The position numbers were made by a program, and so were the translations under genes. Below the pieces are notes generated by a model. That model was not told where the DNA came from. It saw only the letters and a list, made by a program, of their open reading frames with translations, and searched no databases. Below, in pieces: positions 8,397 to 18,270 of a stretch of 64,000 nt of DNA. The stretch's first letter is position 1. Every line of letters begins with the position of its first letter. The stretch comes from Shewanella sp. KT0246 (GTDB lineage: Bacteria > Pseudomonadota > Gammaproteobacteria > Enterobacterales > Shewanellaceae), in NCBI RefSeq assembly GCF_019654955.1, contig NZ_BPEV01000002.1, positions 124,001-188,000 of the forward strand, in the 5' to 3' direction.

Positions 8397-11300
8397 ATGA
8401 AACTAAAAAAAATAAGTCTGATGACTATGGCTGCAATATATGCAGCTGGGGCAGGTTCCGTTGCTGCTTCTGTTAATGACAATAACAACATGCGTAGTAT
8501 CGAAATTACCGATGCGATTATAAAATATAATGAAGATTTAAGAAGTGGCAAAAGTAGAGCTGGCAACAGCCTTTCACGTCCAACCAGTAACGGGAAAAAT
8601 GTTCATCGAGCAATTGCAACAACCCAAAACAGTAAAGTTCCTTTTCAATACCAAGCAAACCTTCAAGGTGAGCAAACTTATATTATTGAGCTAAGTGATA
8701 AACCTGTGTCTCTATATCGTGGAGACAATTCGCAATTTCAAGCCACTTCTCCAAAAATGAGCACGGTTCCAACTATGCTCAACCCTCGCGGTTACAACAA
8801 GCTTGATATCAACAGTACTGCGGTTAAAAGTTACAGCCAATATCTGTCCAGCAAACAAGATCAAGTGCTATCACAGATCTCTGCCAATGTGGGTGGTCAA
8901 TTAAATGTCAAAAGTCGCTATACCTTAGCTTTTAATGGTATGTCTCTTAAAATGACTCAAGAGCAAGCAGCAAGAGTGGCTGAATTACCTGGCGTGAGAA
9001 ACGTCAGTATCGAAAAAATTTATGAGCTTCATACTGATAATGGACCGCAACACATTGGTGCAGAAGGCCTATGGACAGGCAGTGCAGCTGACGATAAATA
9101 CAAAGGTGAAGGTATCGTCATTGGTGTACTAGATACCGGTATTAATTCTGATCACCCATCATTTGCTGCAACTGCAGGTGACGGATATGTGCATCAAATG
9201 CCTGATCGTTACAACAGTTACTTGGGCGATTGTGAAAAAGCCGAATTTGCTAGCATGTGTAATGATAAGCTCATTGGTATTCGTTCATATGATTCAATCA
9301 CTGATAGCTATAAAGACCCAGCTTTTCAACCTGATTTACCGTCTTGGGGAGATTTTGAACCTAAACGCCCTCAAAATGGTGAAGACTATAATGGCCACGG
9401 TTCTCATACTGCCTCTACGTCTGCCGGTAATGAGCTATTCAATGTTGACTATGTCATAGCAGAGCCCGGCGAAATAGGCGATGGCAAAGCAACTGACCTA
9501 AAATTTGATAAAGTATCAGGGGTGGCTCCTCGCGCTAATATCATTATGTACCAAGTATGTTACCCAGGTGATGGCAGTTACGGTGACTCTTACGGAGGCT
9601 GCCCTGGCTCTGCATTGTTATCAGCAATTGAAGATGCCGTTGCTGATGGTGTTGATGTTATCAATTATTCTATTGGTACCACTTATGGCTCATTCCCTTG
9701 GGATGACCCGATGGAGCTCGGTTTCCTTGCTGCACGTGAAGCAGGTATTTCCGTTTCAGCTTCTGCAGGCAACTCATATGACCCAGTCTATGCAAGCCAA
9801 GCTCGAGGAGCAATTGATCACTTATCCCCTTGGTTAACCTCTGTTGCTGCAACCACCCATAGTCGTGAAGTTACCGTTGAAGGTAAAATGCTTACCGATT
9901 CTTCTGGTGGCGATCAGTCATTAGGGGATCTCGTTGGTGGGGGTATTACTGAAGCTTATACCGGCCCTGTTGTTGAAGCTAAAGACTATGGTTATGAGTT
10001 TGAAAAATGTAACGAACCCTTCCCTGCAGGCTTTTTCGATGCAGACCCAGATGGCAATCCATTTGTTAGCGCCCCTATTGTTGTCTGTAAACGTGGTGAT
10101 ATACCTCGTGTAACTAAAGCAACCAATATTGAAGCTGGTGGGGCTGGTGGGTTAATTTTGTGGAACTCAGGATATTCAGAAACCACAAACAATGATGCCT
10201 ACTCTGTTCCGGGCATTAACATCGATTACGGTAGCTATTACGGTAATTATCTAAACGGCTACTACGGTCTACAAAAGTGGCTATCTTCTGGCAGCGATCA
10301 CATGTTGACTATTACCGCTTCAGAAGTATTGTCTCGCGAGCGCACCCCTGACTATGTCGCTGACTTCTCATCCCGTGGCCCTAACTTTGAAGCACCTGAT
10401 GTGATGTCACCAAGCCTTGCAGCTCCTGGGGTAGATGTCTATGCCGCTTATGCAGATGAAATGCCATTTAGCTTACAAGGCATGCCTGCTGATTGGGCGG
10501 AGATAAGTGGTACTTCAATGGCAGCGCCACATGTAGCAGGAGCCATGGCCTTGCTAACCCAAGCTCACCCTGATTGGACAGCTGCTCAAATTCAGTCAGC
10601 CCTAATGACAACAGCTTCAATCGAAAATGCAACTCGTGCGCGTGACGCTTCTCCATATGATCCTGTACCTGCTGGATACAGTGATGCGGGTAGTGGGGTG
10701 ATTAATGTATCTCGCGCTAACAACGCAACGTTATTGCTTGATGAAACGGCGGATAACTATCGTACAGCAAACCCACGCAATGGCGGTAACATCCATACAT
10801 TGAACTTACCTTACTTCTATAATGATAGTTGCGCAGGTAGTTGTAGCTGGATGCGAACAGTAACAGCAACAGAAGATGGCACTTGGACTGTCGAGGCACT
10901 ACCTGAGACTATCGATGGTGCTCCTATGCTTGAGCTAGAGGTCACTCCAAAAACCTTTACCCTAAAAGCAGGTGAATCACAGGCAATTAGTCTTAAAGCT
11001 AAAATATTAGAAATTGAAGCAATTGGCGCAGACTCTTCTTCGCTTCAATTAACGGGTTCTGTGAATATCAGTAATACCAACGCAGATAAACCTGTGCAGA
11101 AACTACCTGTTGGTGTGCGTTTTAAAGGCGACAATTTACCTCAAGAAGTTTCTGGTATTATTCATCGTGCCCAGGGACATACTCTCACCCCGATGTTAAC
11201 AACTGATGAAGTCCAATCGTTAAATAGCAAGGTAACAGGATTAACTAAAGGTGAAAAATTCACTTATGAATTACCTATTGCCTTAGAAAGACTATATGAA

Positions 11301-13373
11301 AACGGTCTAACCGTTGCTGAAATTGAAGCGGGTGGTGCTAAAGTCATTTTCTTTGATGTACCTGAAGGTACTCAACGAATTGTGTGGGAAGTACTGTCTG
11401 TTGAAAAACATGCTTTTTCATCAATTGATTTAGGGATGGATATTAATGAGGACGGTGAAATTCAGTGGTTAGATGAAGCACTTTGTTATTCATACACAGA
11501 TAATGGTGATTACTGTGCTGTTAATAACCCAGCACCTGGTCGCTACTGGGCAATCGCCGCTAACTGGAAATTCGATTATGAAGATCCAAAACAAACCTCA
11601 GATGAATTTGTCTTAAGTCTTGGTATTGTCAGCACTTCTGACGAATCAAACATGACCGTCGAAGGTGAAGCTTCTACAGATGGAATTACACCTTATCAAC
11701 TAACATTAAACTACGACTTACCAGATGCTGTTGAAGGTGATACTTACTACGGTGTTGTTAATTTAGGTACCGATGAATATAACGATTCAAACTTAGGCAA
11801 TTTCCCTGTCAAACTGACTCACATGGGTTCAGATACAACAATTGAAGCTTCACAAACTGCAGCAAAAGTCGGTGATACTATCGATTTTGTGGTCGAACTT
11901 GCACCGAATTTATTAGGTGGTGAAAGGGAGTTTACTCTGAACGCCAATCTAACTGAAGGCATGCAACTGATTGAAGATTCTGTCAGCGTAGGTGGTGTTG
12001 GTAACTTTGCAGAAGGTATGACTATTGAAGGTAACAATTTATCTATCAATGCAGTTCAACCTTCTTCAAGTGACATGCCACGCCACTATGTGTTTACCAC
12101 AAACCTAGAAGACGCAACGTGTAAAGTCCCTTATGGTGAAGACCCATCATTCTTTGATTTACCTTCGCAAGGTCATCAGCATATGAATATTTCGGGTACT
12201 GCTAACCAAGTATTTTATATTCCTATGGAAGAAAGCGGCCTACCGTCTATTCCTTTGTATGCTAATCCAGATTTGTTTAGTCAAAATGTCTTAGGGATCT
12301 CACCATTTGGGTACATTCAGTTAGATTCTAACCCAGACTTTTGGAATGCTCATCTTCCGTTTAATGAAGCTTTCCAAACGTTCCCTGATACTATTATTGC
12401 ACCGCTATGGCGAGGTGATGTAGAAATGCCTCAATCTGTGATTGATTGGGTAACCTTCCGTTATAAAAATGCTGTTTATGGTGTCGTGACGAATGATCAT
12501 TACATCTTCCAGTGGGACGGTGGTCAAGAATGGAATAGCTTCTTAACCGGTAACGTAAATCCAGATCCAGATGCAAAATTCAACATTCAGACCATTATCT
12601 CTACTGATATTAGTTTTGATGAAGAAAGCCCTGAAATGATATTTGCATATCACACATTACAGTCTGCAAATGACAATATAGGATCTATAGGCCTGCACGG
12701 TTATTGGGGTGAACGAGGTGCATTTGGACCTTCGTTTGGTTACTTAAACGATGGCTTTGCATACAACGATGTCGATGAAAAAGTAACTGAAGGTATGGTT
12801 GTATGTGCCGATTATCGCGGGCCAGAACAATCAGCCGTAACCTTAAAATTCTCCGCTCGTGTATCTGCTAATGCGATTGGTGCAGACAGTATGCTGTCGG
12901 TGGAAACTCAGTATTCAGATTCTGAATTAGCATCTGTATCTCATACCATTTCAACACCAAGTAACATTACTGTTGCTGATATGGCTGATATGAGCATGGA
13001 AGAGAACACCACAATGGAAGGCTTAACCGTGATGTATAATGATGTTAAGGGCACTATCAACGGCATGATGGTCTCTGGTGAGAACATCACAGCTGAAGTA
13101 ACCGGTGAAACATTCTCGATTACACCAGATGCTGATTGGCACGGGACAACAGAAGTCACAGTGACCGTTCATGACATGGCATACCCATCTGATAGCGGCT
13201 CAACAAGCTTCATGCTAACGGTGAACTCTGATGGTGTTGATCCAACCCCACCAGCTGAAGAAGTGACGCCAGATGACACTCCTGCTAAGTCTGATTCAGG
13301 CGGTAGCTTAGGGATCTTTAGTCTGATTTTAGTCGGTTTACTAGGCGCAGTTCGTCGCCGTAAACTACACTAA
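8397..13373 (+). CDS. Giant secreted subtilisin-like serine protease (S8) with GlyGly-CTERM tail, paralogue 2
   Basis: 1658 residues from ATG 8397. That start gives the signal peptide MKLKKISLMTMAAIYAAGAG, almost the same as in subtilase 1, and the same AATAGGGAAG ribosome-binding stretch; the upstream in-frame extension lacks both. The order is I9-type propeptide (about 85-215), then S8 domain with D246 (GVLDTG), H334 (GHGSHTAS), N459 (SAGNS) and S707 (ISGTSMAAPHVAG), with a PA-type insert at about 520-645. Beta-rich C-terminal modules follow. The tail has SDSGGSLG, a hydrophobic stretch and RRRKLH, a GlyGly-CTERM sorting signal. The exported product is probably a surface or extracellular protease for nutrient acquisition; substrate unknown. 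Confidence 0.95.
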   Translation: MKLKKISLMTMAAIYAAGAGSVAASVNDNNNMRSIEITDAIIKYNEDLRSGKSRAGNSLSRPTSNGKNVHRAIATTQNSKVPFQYQANLQGEQTYIIELSDKPVSLYRGDNSQFQATSPKMSTVPTMLNPRGYNKLDINSTAVKSYSQYLSSKQDQVLSQISANVGGQLNVKSRYTLAFNGMSLKMTQEQAARVAELPGVRNVSIEKIYELHTDNGPQHIGAEGLWTGSAADDKYKGEGIVIGVLDTGINSDHPSFAATAGDGYVHQMPDRYNSYLGDCEKAEFASMCNDKLIGIRSYDSITDSYKDPAFQPDLPSWGDFEPKRPQNGEDYNGHGSHTASTSAGNELFNVDYVIAEPGEIGDGKATDLKFDKVSGVAPRANIIMYQVCYPGDGSYGDSYGGCPGSALLSAIEDAVADGVDVINYSIGTTYGSFPWDDPMELGFLAAREAGISVSASAGNSYDPVYASQARGAIDHLSPWLTSVAATTHSREVTVEGKMLTDSSGGDQSLGDLVGGGITEAYTGPVVEAKDYGYEFEKCNEPFPAGFFDADPDGNPFVSAPIVVCKRGDIPRVTKATNIEAGGAGGLILWNSGYSETTNNDAYSVPGINIDYGSYYGNYLNGYYGLQKWLSSGSDHMLTITASEVLSRERTPDYVADFSSRGPNFEAPDVMSPSLAAPGVDVYAAYADEMPFSLQGMPADWAEISGTSMAAPHVAGAMALLTQAHPDWTAAQIQSALMTTASIENATRARDASPYDPVPAGYSDAGSGVINVSRANNATLLLDETADNYRTANPRNGGNIHTLNLPYFYNDSCAGSCSWMRTVTATEDGTWTVEALPETIDGAPMLELEVTPKTFTLKAGESQAISLKAKILEIEAIGADSSSLQLTGSVNISNTNADKPVQKLPVGVRFKGDNLPQEVSGIIHRAQGHTLTPMLTTDEVQSLNSKVTGLTKGEKFTYELPIALERLYENGLTVAEIEAGGAKVIFFDVPEGTQRIVWEVLSVEKHAFSSIDLGMDINEDGEIQWLDEALCYSYTDNGDYCAVNNPAPGRYWAIAANWKFDYEDPKQTSDEFVLSLGIVSTSDESNMTVEGEASTDGITPYQLTLNYDLPDAVEGDTYYGVVNLGTDEYNDSNLGNFPVKLTHMGSDTTIEASQTAAKVGDTIDFVVELAPNLLGGEREFTLNANLTEGMQLIEDSVSVGGVGNFAEGMTIEGNNLSINAVQPSSSDMPRHYVFTTNLEDATCKVPYGEDPSFFDLPSQGHQHMNISGTANQVFYIPMEESGLPSIPLYANPDLFSQNVLGISPFGYIQLDSNPDFWNAHLPFNEAFQTFPDTIIAPLWRGDVEMPQSVIDWVTFRYKNAVYGVVTNDHYIFQWDGGQEWNSFLTGNVNPDPDAKFNIQTIISTDISFDEESPEMIFAYHTLQSANDNIGSIGLHGYWGERGAFGPSFGYLNDGFAYNDVDEKVTEGMVVCADYRGPEQSAVTLKFSARVSANAIGADSMLSVETQYSDSELASVSHTISTPSNITVADMADMSMEENTTMEGLTVMYNDVKGTINGMMVSGENITAEVTGETFSITPDADWHGTTEVTVTVHDMAYPSDSGSTSFMLTVNSDGVDPTPPAEEVTPDDTPAKSDSGGSLGIFSLILVGLLGAVRRRKLH

Positions 13374-13397
13374 AAAAGCGTTCCAAAACTAGTGTTT

Positions 13398-13427
13398 GGG
13401 CCTTCTACCAAGAAGGCCCTTTTTTTA
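13398..13427 (+). terminator. Rho-independent terminator after subtilase 2
   Basis: The arms GGGCCTTCT and AGAAGGCCC are separated by a four-base loop and followed by seven to eight T residues, 24 bp after the stop codon. Confidence 0.93.
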
Positions 13428-13475
13428 TTTTTGATTTTCAGACATATAGATAGGGTAAATAGACTAAATTTAAGG

Positions 13476-14168
13476 TTACTTAACAGACTGTATTTCTTCA
13501 TCCGTTAAAAATCGCCACTCGCCTTCAAGGAGCTCATCTTCCATTTCGATACTTCCAACGGCTTCACGATGAAGGTTAACCACTTTATTACCCACCGCAG
13601 CAAACATTCGCTTCACTTGATGATATTTACCTTCGCTGATAGTTAAGCGAGCATGAGTTGCATCGATAATTTCAAGTTCAGCGGGTTTGGTTAGCCCATC
13701 TTCACTGCGAAGTTGCACCCCTTCTTTAAAGGTTTCGACTAAAGCCTCATCTAATGGGTCGGCGACTTCAACATAATAACGTTTGCCACAATCTTTTTTA
13801 GGTGAAGTGATTTTATGCGACCACAAGCCATCACTGGTGATCAACACAAGTCCAGTAGTATCAACATCGAGACGTCCAGCGATATGTAAAGTGTCGACCT
13901 TTTCAATATCCATTAAACTCAACACCGACTGATATTCCTCATCAATTGTTGAGCAGATTATATCGGCAGGCTTATTCATCATAATGTAGCGTTCGCCAAT
14001 GATGTTTATCTTGCGGCCTTCAATACAGACTTCGGTATCATCACCGACTTTAAAGCTAGCATCCTTGACGACAATGCCATCACAGGTTACTTCACCTGAC
14101 TTTAAAACCCTTTTTGCCAATGAACGTGTGAGCTCAGTACTTTCACAGATAAACTTATCTAAACGCAT
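13476..14168 (-). CDS. rsuA: 16S rRNA pseudouridine(516) synthase RsuA
   Basis: 230 residues from ATG 14168, matching the roughly 231-residue E. coli enzyme; the longer frame needs a TTG start and adds only four residues. The N-terminal S4 RNA-binding domain (1 to about 50) begins MRLDKFICES. The catalytic domain carries GRLDVDTTG, with D101 as the expected nucleophile, and the late KYHQVKRMFAAVGNKV motif of the RsuA/RluB/E/F group. It isomerises one uridine of the small ribosomal subunit RNA in the cytoplasm. It stands alone, convergent to subtilase 2. Confidence 0.92.
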   Translation of the reverse strand: MRLDKFICESTELTRSLAKRVLKSGEVTCDGIVVKDASFKVGDDTEVCIEGRKINIIGERYIMMNKPADIICSTIDEEYQSVLSLMDIEKVDTLHIAGRLDVDTTGLVLITSDGLWSHKITSPKKDCGKRYYVEVADPLDEALVETFKEGVQLRSEDGLTKPAELEIIDATHARLTISEGKYHQVKRMFAAVGNKVVNLHREAVGSIEMEDELLEGEWRFLTDEEIQSVK

Positions 14169-14489
14169 TACTACAACCAATTGAGAGTTTAATTAAGCGC
14201 TATTATGAGCTGTCAGTAATTAAATGAACATCAAATATTCATCTATCGCTGTAAAACGGTAATTTTTAGTTACATATCTTCCTATTAAAAGCTCACATTT
14301 TATCAACAAAAACCAGCTATCCCCTTGTTAAATGACCTTTTCAACACTTAACATAGGATTCACAACTATAAAGACTCATTTTTTATTTACTATTTCTCGT
14401 TGGAAGCTCTTTAGCGAGTAAGAGTAAATGAAAAATTAGCATCTAAAGCTCATAGAAGGGCTTATTAAAACAATGCAAAGGGAAACAAC
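14169..14489. other. Intergenic region, rsuA / M13 peptidase
   Basis: This 321-bp divergent spacer must carry promoters for both genes. A purine-rich AGGGAAAC stretch before ATG 14490 is a plausible ribosome-binding site. No small gene, RNA or clear operator was seen. Confidence 0.4.
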
Positions 14490-16562
14490 ATGAAAAAGTT
14501 GGTTATTGGAGGTCTTTGTGCCTCCCTTATCGCAGGCCTAAGTGCTTGTAGTAACAATGAAGTTCAAACCACTTCAAAAACAGCCACTGCAGAAGCTGTT
14601 CAAACTGCATTAACTTCAGGGATCGATTTTCAAAACATTGATAAATCTGTCCGCCCACAAGATGATTTCTATGAATATGTAAATGGTACTTGGTTAAAAA
14701 CAGCTGAGATCCCAGGCGATCGTACCAATATTGGTGCCTTTTACGACTTACGTGAAAACGCCCGTGAAGACGTAAAAGCCATTATTGAAGAAGTGGCTGC
14801 TATGCCAACTCTAACTGCGGGTTCAGATGAGCAAAAAGTTGCAGATTTGTACCGCTCTTTCATGGATGTAGAGACATTAAATAAGCTTGGTGTCACACCT
14901 ATTCAAGCTGAGTTTGATAAAATCGCTGCGATTGATTCAAAAGCTGACTTAACCAACTTTTTTGCTTACAGCCAAGTCAATGGTTACGGCACACCACTTG
15001 CCTTTTACATTAACGTTGACGCCAAAGACTCAACTCGTTACGCCACGCATATTTGGCAATACGGTCTAAGCCTTCCAGAAAAAGATTACTACTTTAACCA
15101 AGAAGAACGTTTCGTTAATATCCGCAAAGCCTATGTTGAGCACATTGAGAAAATGTATAACTTAGCTGGCCTTGCTGATGGTAAAGCGGCAGCCGAATCT
15201 ATTTTAGCTCTTGAAACCGCCATTGCAGAAAAACATTGGGATGTGGTTGAAACGCGCGATAGCACTAAAACTTACAACAAGATGATGGTGTCAGAATTAG
15301 CTGAATTAGCACCAAATATTGACTGGAATCAATACCTAGCCACTATGGGTGTTGCAGACCAAAAAGATATCATTATCAATCAACCTAGCTATGTAAGCGG
15401 TTTAAGTGAAGTGATTGGCTCGACCGATTTAGACACTTTAAAAACTTATATGACGTGGAATGTGTTAACTCACTCAGCCAGTAACTTATCTGAAGCCATT
15501 GATGCAGAAAACTTTGATTTCTTTGCTAAAACCTTGAACGGTCAAGAAGAACAAGAGTCTCGCTGGAAGCGAGGTGTAAATACCGTTAGCGGCACTTTAG
15601 GCGAAGTAGTGGGTAAAGTGTATGTTAAGCGTCACTTCACTTCTGCAGCTAAAGATCGCATGAGTGTTTTAGTTGAAAACTTACGTGGCGCCTACGGTAC
15701 TAGTATTGATTCATTAGATTGGATGAGCGCTGACACTAAAGTCGCGGCTAAAGATAAATTAGCTAAGTTCAATCCAAAAATTGGTTACCCAGATAAATGG
15801 AAAGACTATAGCAAGCTAACCATCAAAGGTGATGATTTAGCCGGTAATGCTAAGCGTGCAAGCATTGAAAGCCACAATAAAGATATTGCCAAATTGGGTG
15901 GCCCAATTGATAAGGGTGAGTGGCACATGACGCCACAAACCGTTAATGCTTATTACAATCCAACCATGAATGAAATTGTGTTCCCAGCAGCGATTCTGCA
16001 ACCGCCATTTTTCAACATGCAAGCAGATGACGCAGTTAACTACGGTGGCATCGGCGCAGTAATCGGCCATGAAATGGGCCATGGGTTTGATGACCAAGGT
16101 GCTAAGTTTGATGGCGAAGGTAACATGCGTGATTGGTGGACCGAGTCTGACTTAAAAGCCTTCACAGCTAAAGGTAATGCACTAATCGCTCAATACGACG
16201 GTTACCAAGTGTTTGACGACTTACATGTCAACGGTGAACTAACCCTAGGTGAAAACATCGGTGATTTATCAGGTGTGACGATTGCTTATAAAGCTTACCA
16301 AATGTCGTTAGACGGTAAAGAAGCACCTGTCATTGACGGTTTAACTGGCGATGAGCGCTTCTTTATGGGCTTCACGCAAATTTGGCGCGTTAAAATGAAG
16401 GAAGAAGCTTTGCGTAACCGCGTTGCGACAGATCCGCATTCGCCAGGTCATTTCCGTGCTTTAGGTGCATTATCAAACATGCCTGAATTCTACAGCACTT
16501 ACGATGTAAAAGAAGGCGATAAGATGTATATCGAGCCAGCTAAACGCGTAAAAATTTGGTAA
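14490..16562 (+). CDS. M13-family (neprilysin-like) zinc metallopeptidase, lipoprotein
   Basis: 690 residues. A lipoprotein signal peptide ends in a lipobox-like GLSAC (Cys about 20), so the protein is probably anchored in the cell envelope. The M13 N-domain begins at about 50 (RPQDDFYEYVNGTW). The zinc site is complete: HEMGH at 527-531 and E588 in ENIGDLSG. The conserved NEIVFPAAILQPPFF strand precedes it, and the protein ends in a basic residue plus Trp (KRVKIW), close to the usual C-x-x-W end of the family. It should cleave oligopeptides in the periplasm or at the outer membrane. It is monocistronic with its own terminator. Confidence 0.95.
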   Translation: MKKLVIGGLCASLIAGLSACSNNEVQTTSKTATAEAVQTALTSGIDFQNIDKSVRPQDDFYEYVNGTWLKTAEIPGDRTNIGAFYDLRENAREDVKAIIEEVAAMPTLTAGSDEQKVADLYRSFMDVETLNKLGVTPIQAEFDKIAAIDSKADLTNFFAYSQVNGYGTPLAFYINVDAKDSTRYATHIWQYGLSLPEKDYYFNQEERFVNIRKAYVEHIEKMYNLAGLADGKAAAESILALETAIAEKHWDVVETRDSTKTYNKMMVSELAELAPNIDWNQYLATMGVADQKDIIINQPSYVSGLSEVIGSTDLDTLKTYMTWNVLTHSASNLSEAIDAENFDFFAKTLNGQEEQESRWKRGVNTVSGTLGEVVGKVYVKRHFTSAAKDRMSVLVENLRGAYGTSIDSLDWMSADTKVAAKDKLAKFNPKIGYPDKWKDYSKLTIKGDDLAGNAKRASIESHNKDIAKLGGPIDKGEWHMTPQTVNAYYNPTMNEIVFPAAILQPPFFNMQADDAVNYGGIGAVIGHEMGHGFDDQGAKFDGEGNMRDWWTESDLKAFTAKGNALIAQYDGYQVFDDLHVNGELTLGENIGDLSGVTIAYKAYQMSLDGKEAPVIDGLTGDERFFMGFTQIWRVKMKEEALRNRVATDPHSPGHFRALGALSNMPEFYSTYDVKEGDKMYIEPAKRVKIW

Positions 16563-16604
16563 TAAATTAAGCTAACAGCTATTCCAAAAGGAATAAGCAT
16601 TATT

Positions 16605-16640
16605 AAAAGGGACATCATTCAGATGTCCTTTTTCTTTTTC
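16605..16640 (+). terminator. Rho-independent terminator after the M13 peptidase
   Basis: The stem GGACATC / GATGTCC with a short loop is followed by T-rich sequence (TTTTTCTTTTTC). Confidence 0.85.
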
Positions 16641-16848
16641 TAAAAATTGTAAATCTAACCCAGCTCTACATCCCTGTCACACTATTAAAACTGACTTTGT
16701 AAAGAAGCGTAAACCCACCCAATCTCGATAAAATATTCAGCATTGATTCAGCTTCAACCAGTTAAAGTAATCACATATCCCAAAAGGGTTATATATAAAA
16801 ACTTTATTACTCATGCATTCATTACTTATAGAGTCAGTGGTAACGCAA

Positions 16849-17643
16849 ATGAACAGAATTTTTCGTACCTTTTTTATCTTTTTATTACTGCTTACGACCC
16901 GAAATGCGGTTGCAGTGACGGTAGATACCAGCCCTGTTAAACCCATTTATGATGTGAATCATACTCTAATTGATGATTTAGATAGTCTGCTCAACTTAGC
17001 CAGCACTTCTGGCACAGCGCCAAAACAATATACAGATAACTTAAACCAATTATTTGAACGAGCACCCTTAGCACAAACCGAATTAACCAATTTACTGAAT
17101 AACATTAGTCAAGATTGCCATGCACAATTGTTAATACCAGAGATTAAAAGCTACCAACGTGCCCAACTTAAAATTGACCGTAAATTTGATGGTGATGCAA
17201 GTTATATAACCGACATAGCCAGAGCAACCTTGGTTGCTGATGACGTTGAAACCTTAATGCGTAGCTATCACGCTTTGGCTGAGACCACTGAAGTTGTGCA
17301 AGTTAAAAACCGTTTTGCAGAGCCAAAGGCCTCAGGTTACCGCGATTTAAACTTGCTAGTAAAACTGCCTCAAACCAAGATGATTGTAGAAGTTCAATTA
17401 CACCTAGCTGAAATTGCCGACATTAAGAGTGGTCCTGAACATCACGTATATGAACAGATTCAAAATATTGAAGCTATAGCACAAACCCAACACCGTGCAC
17501 TTACAGATATTGAGTTGATGCAAATCGTCAAATTACGTCAGTCATCTCATAAGCTTTACCACAAAGCTTGGCTTGGCTATAAACGCCAGAGTCTTGCTCA
17601 ATTTGACAACACTCAAATAGGAGAACAGACACAAGCAGCATAA
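16849..17643 (+). CDS. Exported protein with RelA/SpoT-like nucleotidyltransferase fold
   Basis: 264 residues from ATG 16849; an upstream ATG at 16813 adds 12 residues. From 16849 a typical signal peptide appears (MNRIFRTFFIFLLLLTTRNA, then VAV), predicting export. The mature part resembles the RelA/SpoT synthetase fold: R104 and K108 in QRAQLKIDRKF, FDGDASYITDIARATLV with D122, GYRDLNLLV with Y164, and VEVQLHLAEI with E181. These match the synthetase motifs D-I-x-x-x-R, G-Y-R-x-L and V-E-x-Q. There is no HD hydrolase, TGS or ACT domain. Canonical RelA/SpoT enzymes are cytoplasmic, so export is odd; polymorphic-toxin relatives of this fold exist. Function is unproven. A terminator follows, and a SUKH-type gene starts 153 bp downstream. 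Confidence 0.8.
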   Translation: MNRIFRTFFIFLLLLTTRNAVAVTVDTSPVKPIYDVNHTLIDDLDSLLNLASTSGTAPKQYTDNLNQLFERAPLAQTELTNLLNNISQDCHAQLLIPEIKSYQRAQLKIDRKFDGDASYITDIARATLVADDVETLMRSYHALAETTEVVQVKNRFAEPKASGYRDLNLLVKLPQTKMIVEVQLHLAEIADIKSGPEHHVYEQIQNIEAIAQTQHRALTDIELMQIVKLRQSSHKLYHKAWLGYKRQSLAQFDNTQIGEQTQAA

Positions 17644-17687
17644 CCCCATTTAGTTTCATCTATTTTTCGTAAGACCCCCTTCCTTTC

Positions 17688-17714
17688 GCACCTTATTTTA
17701 AGGTGCTTTTTTTT
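17688..17714 (+). terminator. Rho-independent terminator after the RelA/SpoT-fold gene
   Basis: The perfect arms GCACCTTA and TAAGGTGC with a three-base loop are followed by eight T residues. It separates this transcript from the SUKH-type gene. Confidence 0.92.
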
Positions 17715-17796
17715 GTCTTTTTACCGATGAGATAATTGGTTATAGGCGCTATTCAAGCTATACTCCCGCCATTATTGCCGATAACGGGAAACACTG

Positions 17797-18201
17797 ATGA
17801 ATGACATCATTGAAATGCTTCAAGAGTTAAGCGAAACGGTACCTGTACCACTTGAATTACCGACATTCGAGCAACTGGTAGAAGTTGAAGAACAAATTTT
17901 AATTTCACTGCCAAACGACTTAAAAGAATACCTGCTATTTGGCAGTGATGTAATTTACGGCGCCATCGAAATGGTCACCGCATCTGATCCATACTCTCAT
18001 ACCTACTTACCAGAAGTGACCAGCTATGCATGGTCTGTTGGTATGCCAAGAGAATATATTGCTATTTGTCAGCAAGGGGATAACTTTTACTGCATCGATC
18101 AAGAAGGCAATGTGCGCTTCTTTAAAAATGGTCGCATGGCAGACATCATGTGGGAATCGCTTTGGGATTGGATCCAAGATATTTGGCTGAAACGCAAATA
18201 G
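17797..18201 (+). CDS. SMI1/KNR4 (SUKH) family protein
   Basis: 134 residues without signal peptide, so cytoplasmic. The layout fits the SUKH superfamily: an N-terminal helix leading to EEQILISLPNDLKEYLLFGSD (the family's 'lP.dlkefl' pattern), a beta-rich middle, then an acidic AICQQGDNFYCIDQEGNVRFF segment (family pattern 'g...y.lD..G.v...') and a Trp-rich C-terminus. Some SUKH proteins are immunity proteins for secreted toxins; others are stand-alone housekeeping proteins. It lies close behind the exported RelA/SpoT-fold gene but after a terminator. GGGAA before the ATG is the likely ribosome-binding site. Confidence 0.75.
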   Translation: MNDIIEMLQELSETVPVPLELPTFEQLVEVEEQILISLPNDLKEYLLFGSDVIYGAIEMVTASDPYSHTYLPEVTSYAWSVGMPREYIAICQQGDNFYCIDQEGNVRFFKNGRMADIMWESLWDWIQDIWLKRK

Positions 18202-18270
18202 CCAACAGCTTATCTTGAAGCTAAAACGCCAAAGACTTCACCAGCAAGAATTGAATTTATAGGAACTACC

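Noticed and set aside
9163..9837. Antisense and alternate-frame ORFs within the subtilase genes
   Set aside because: They are shadows of the strongly coding main frame and give low-complexity, non-homologous proteins.
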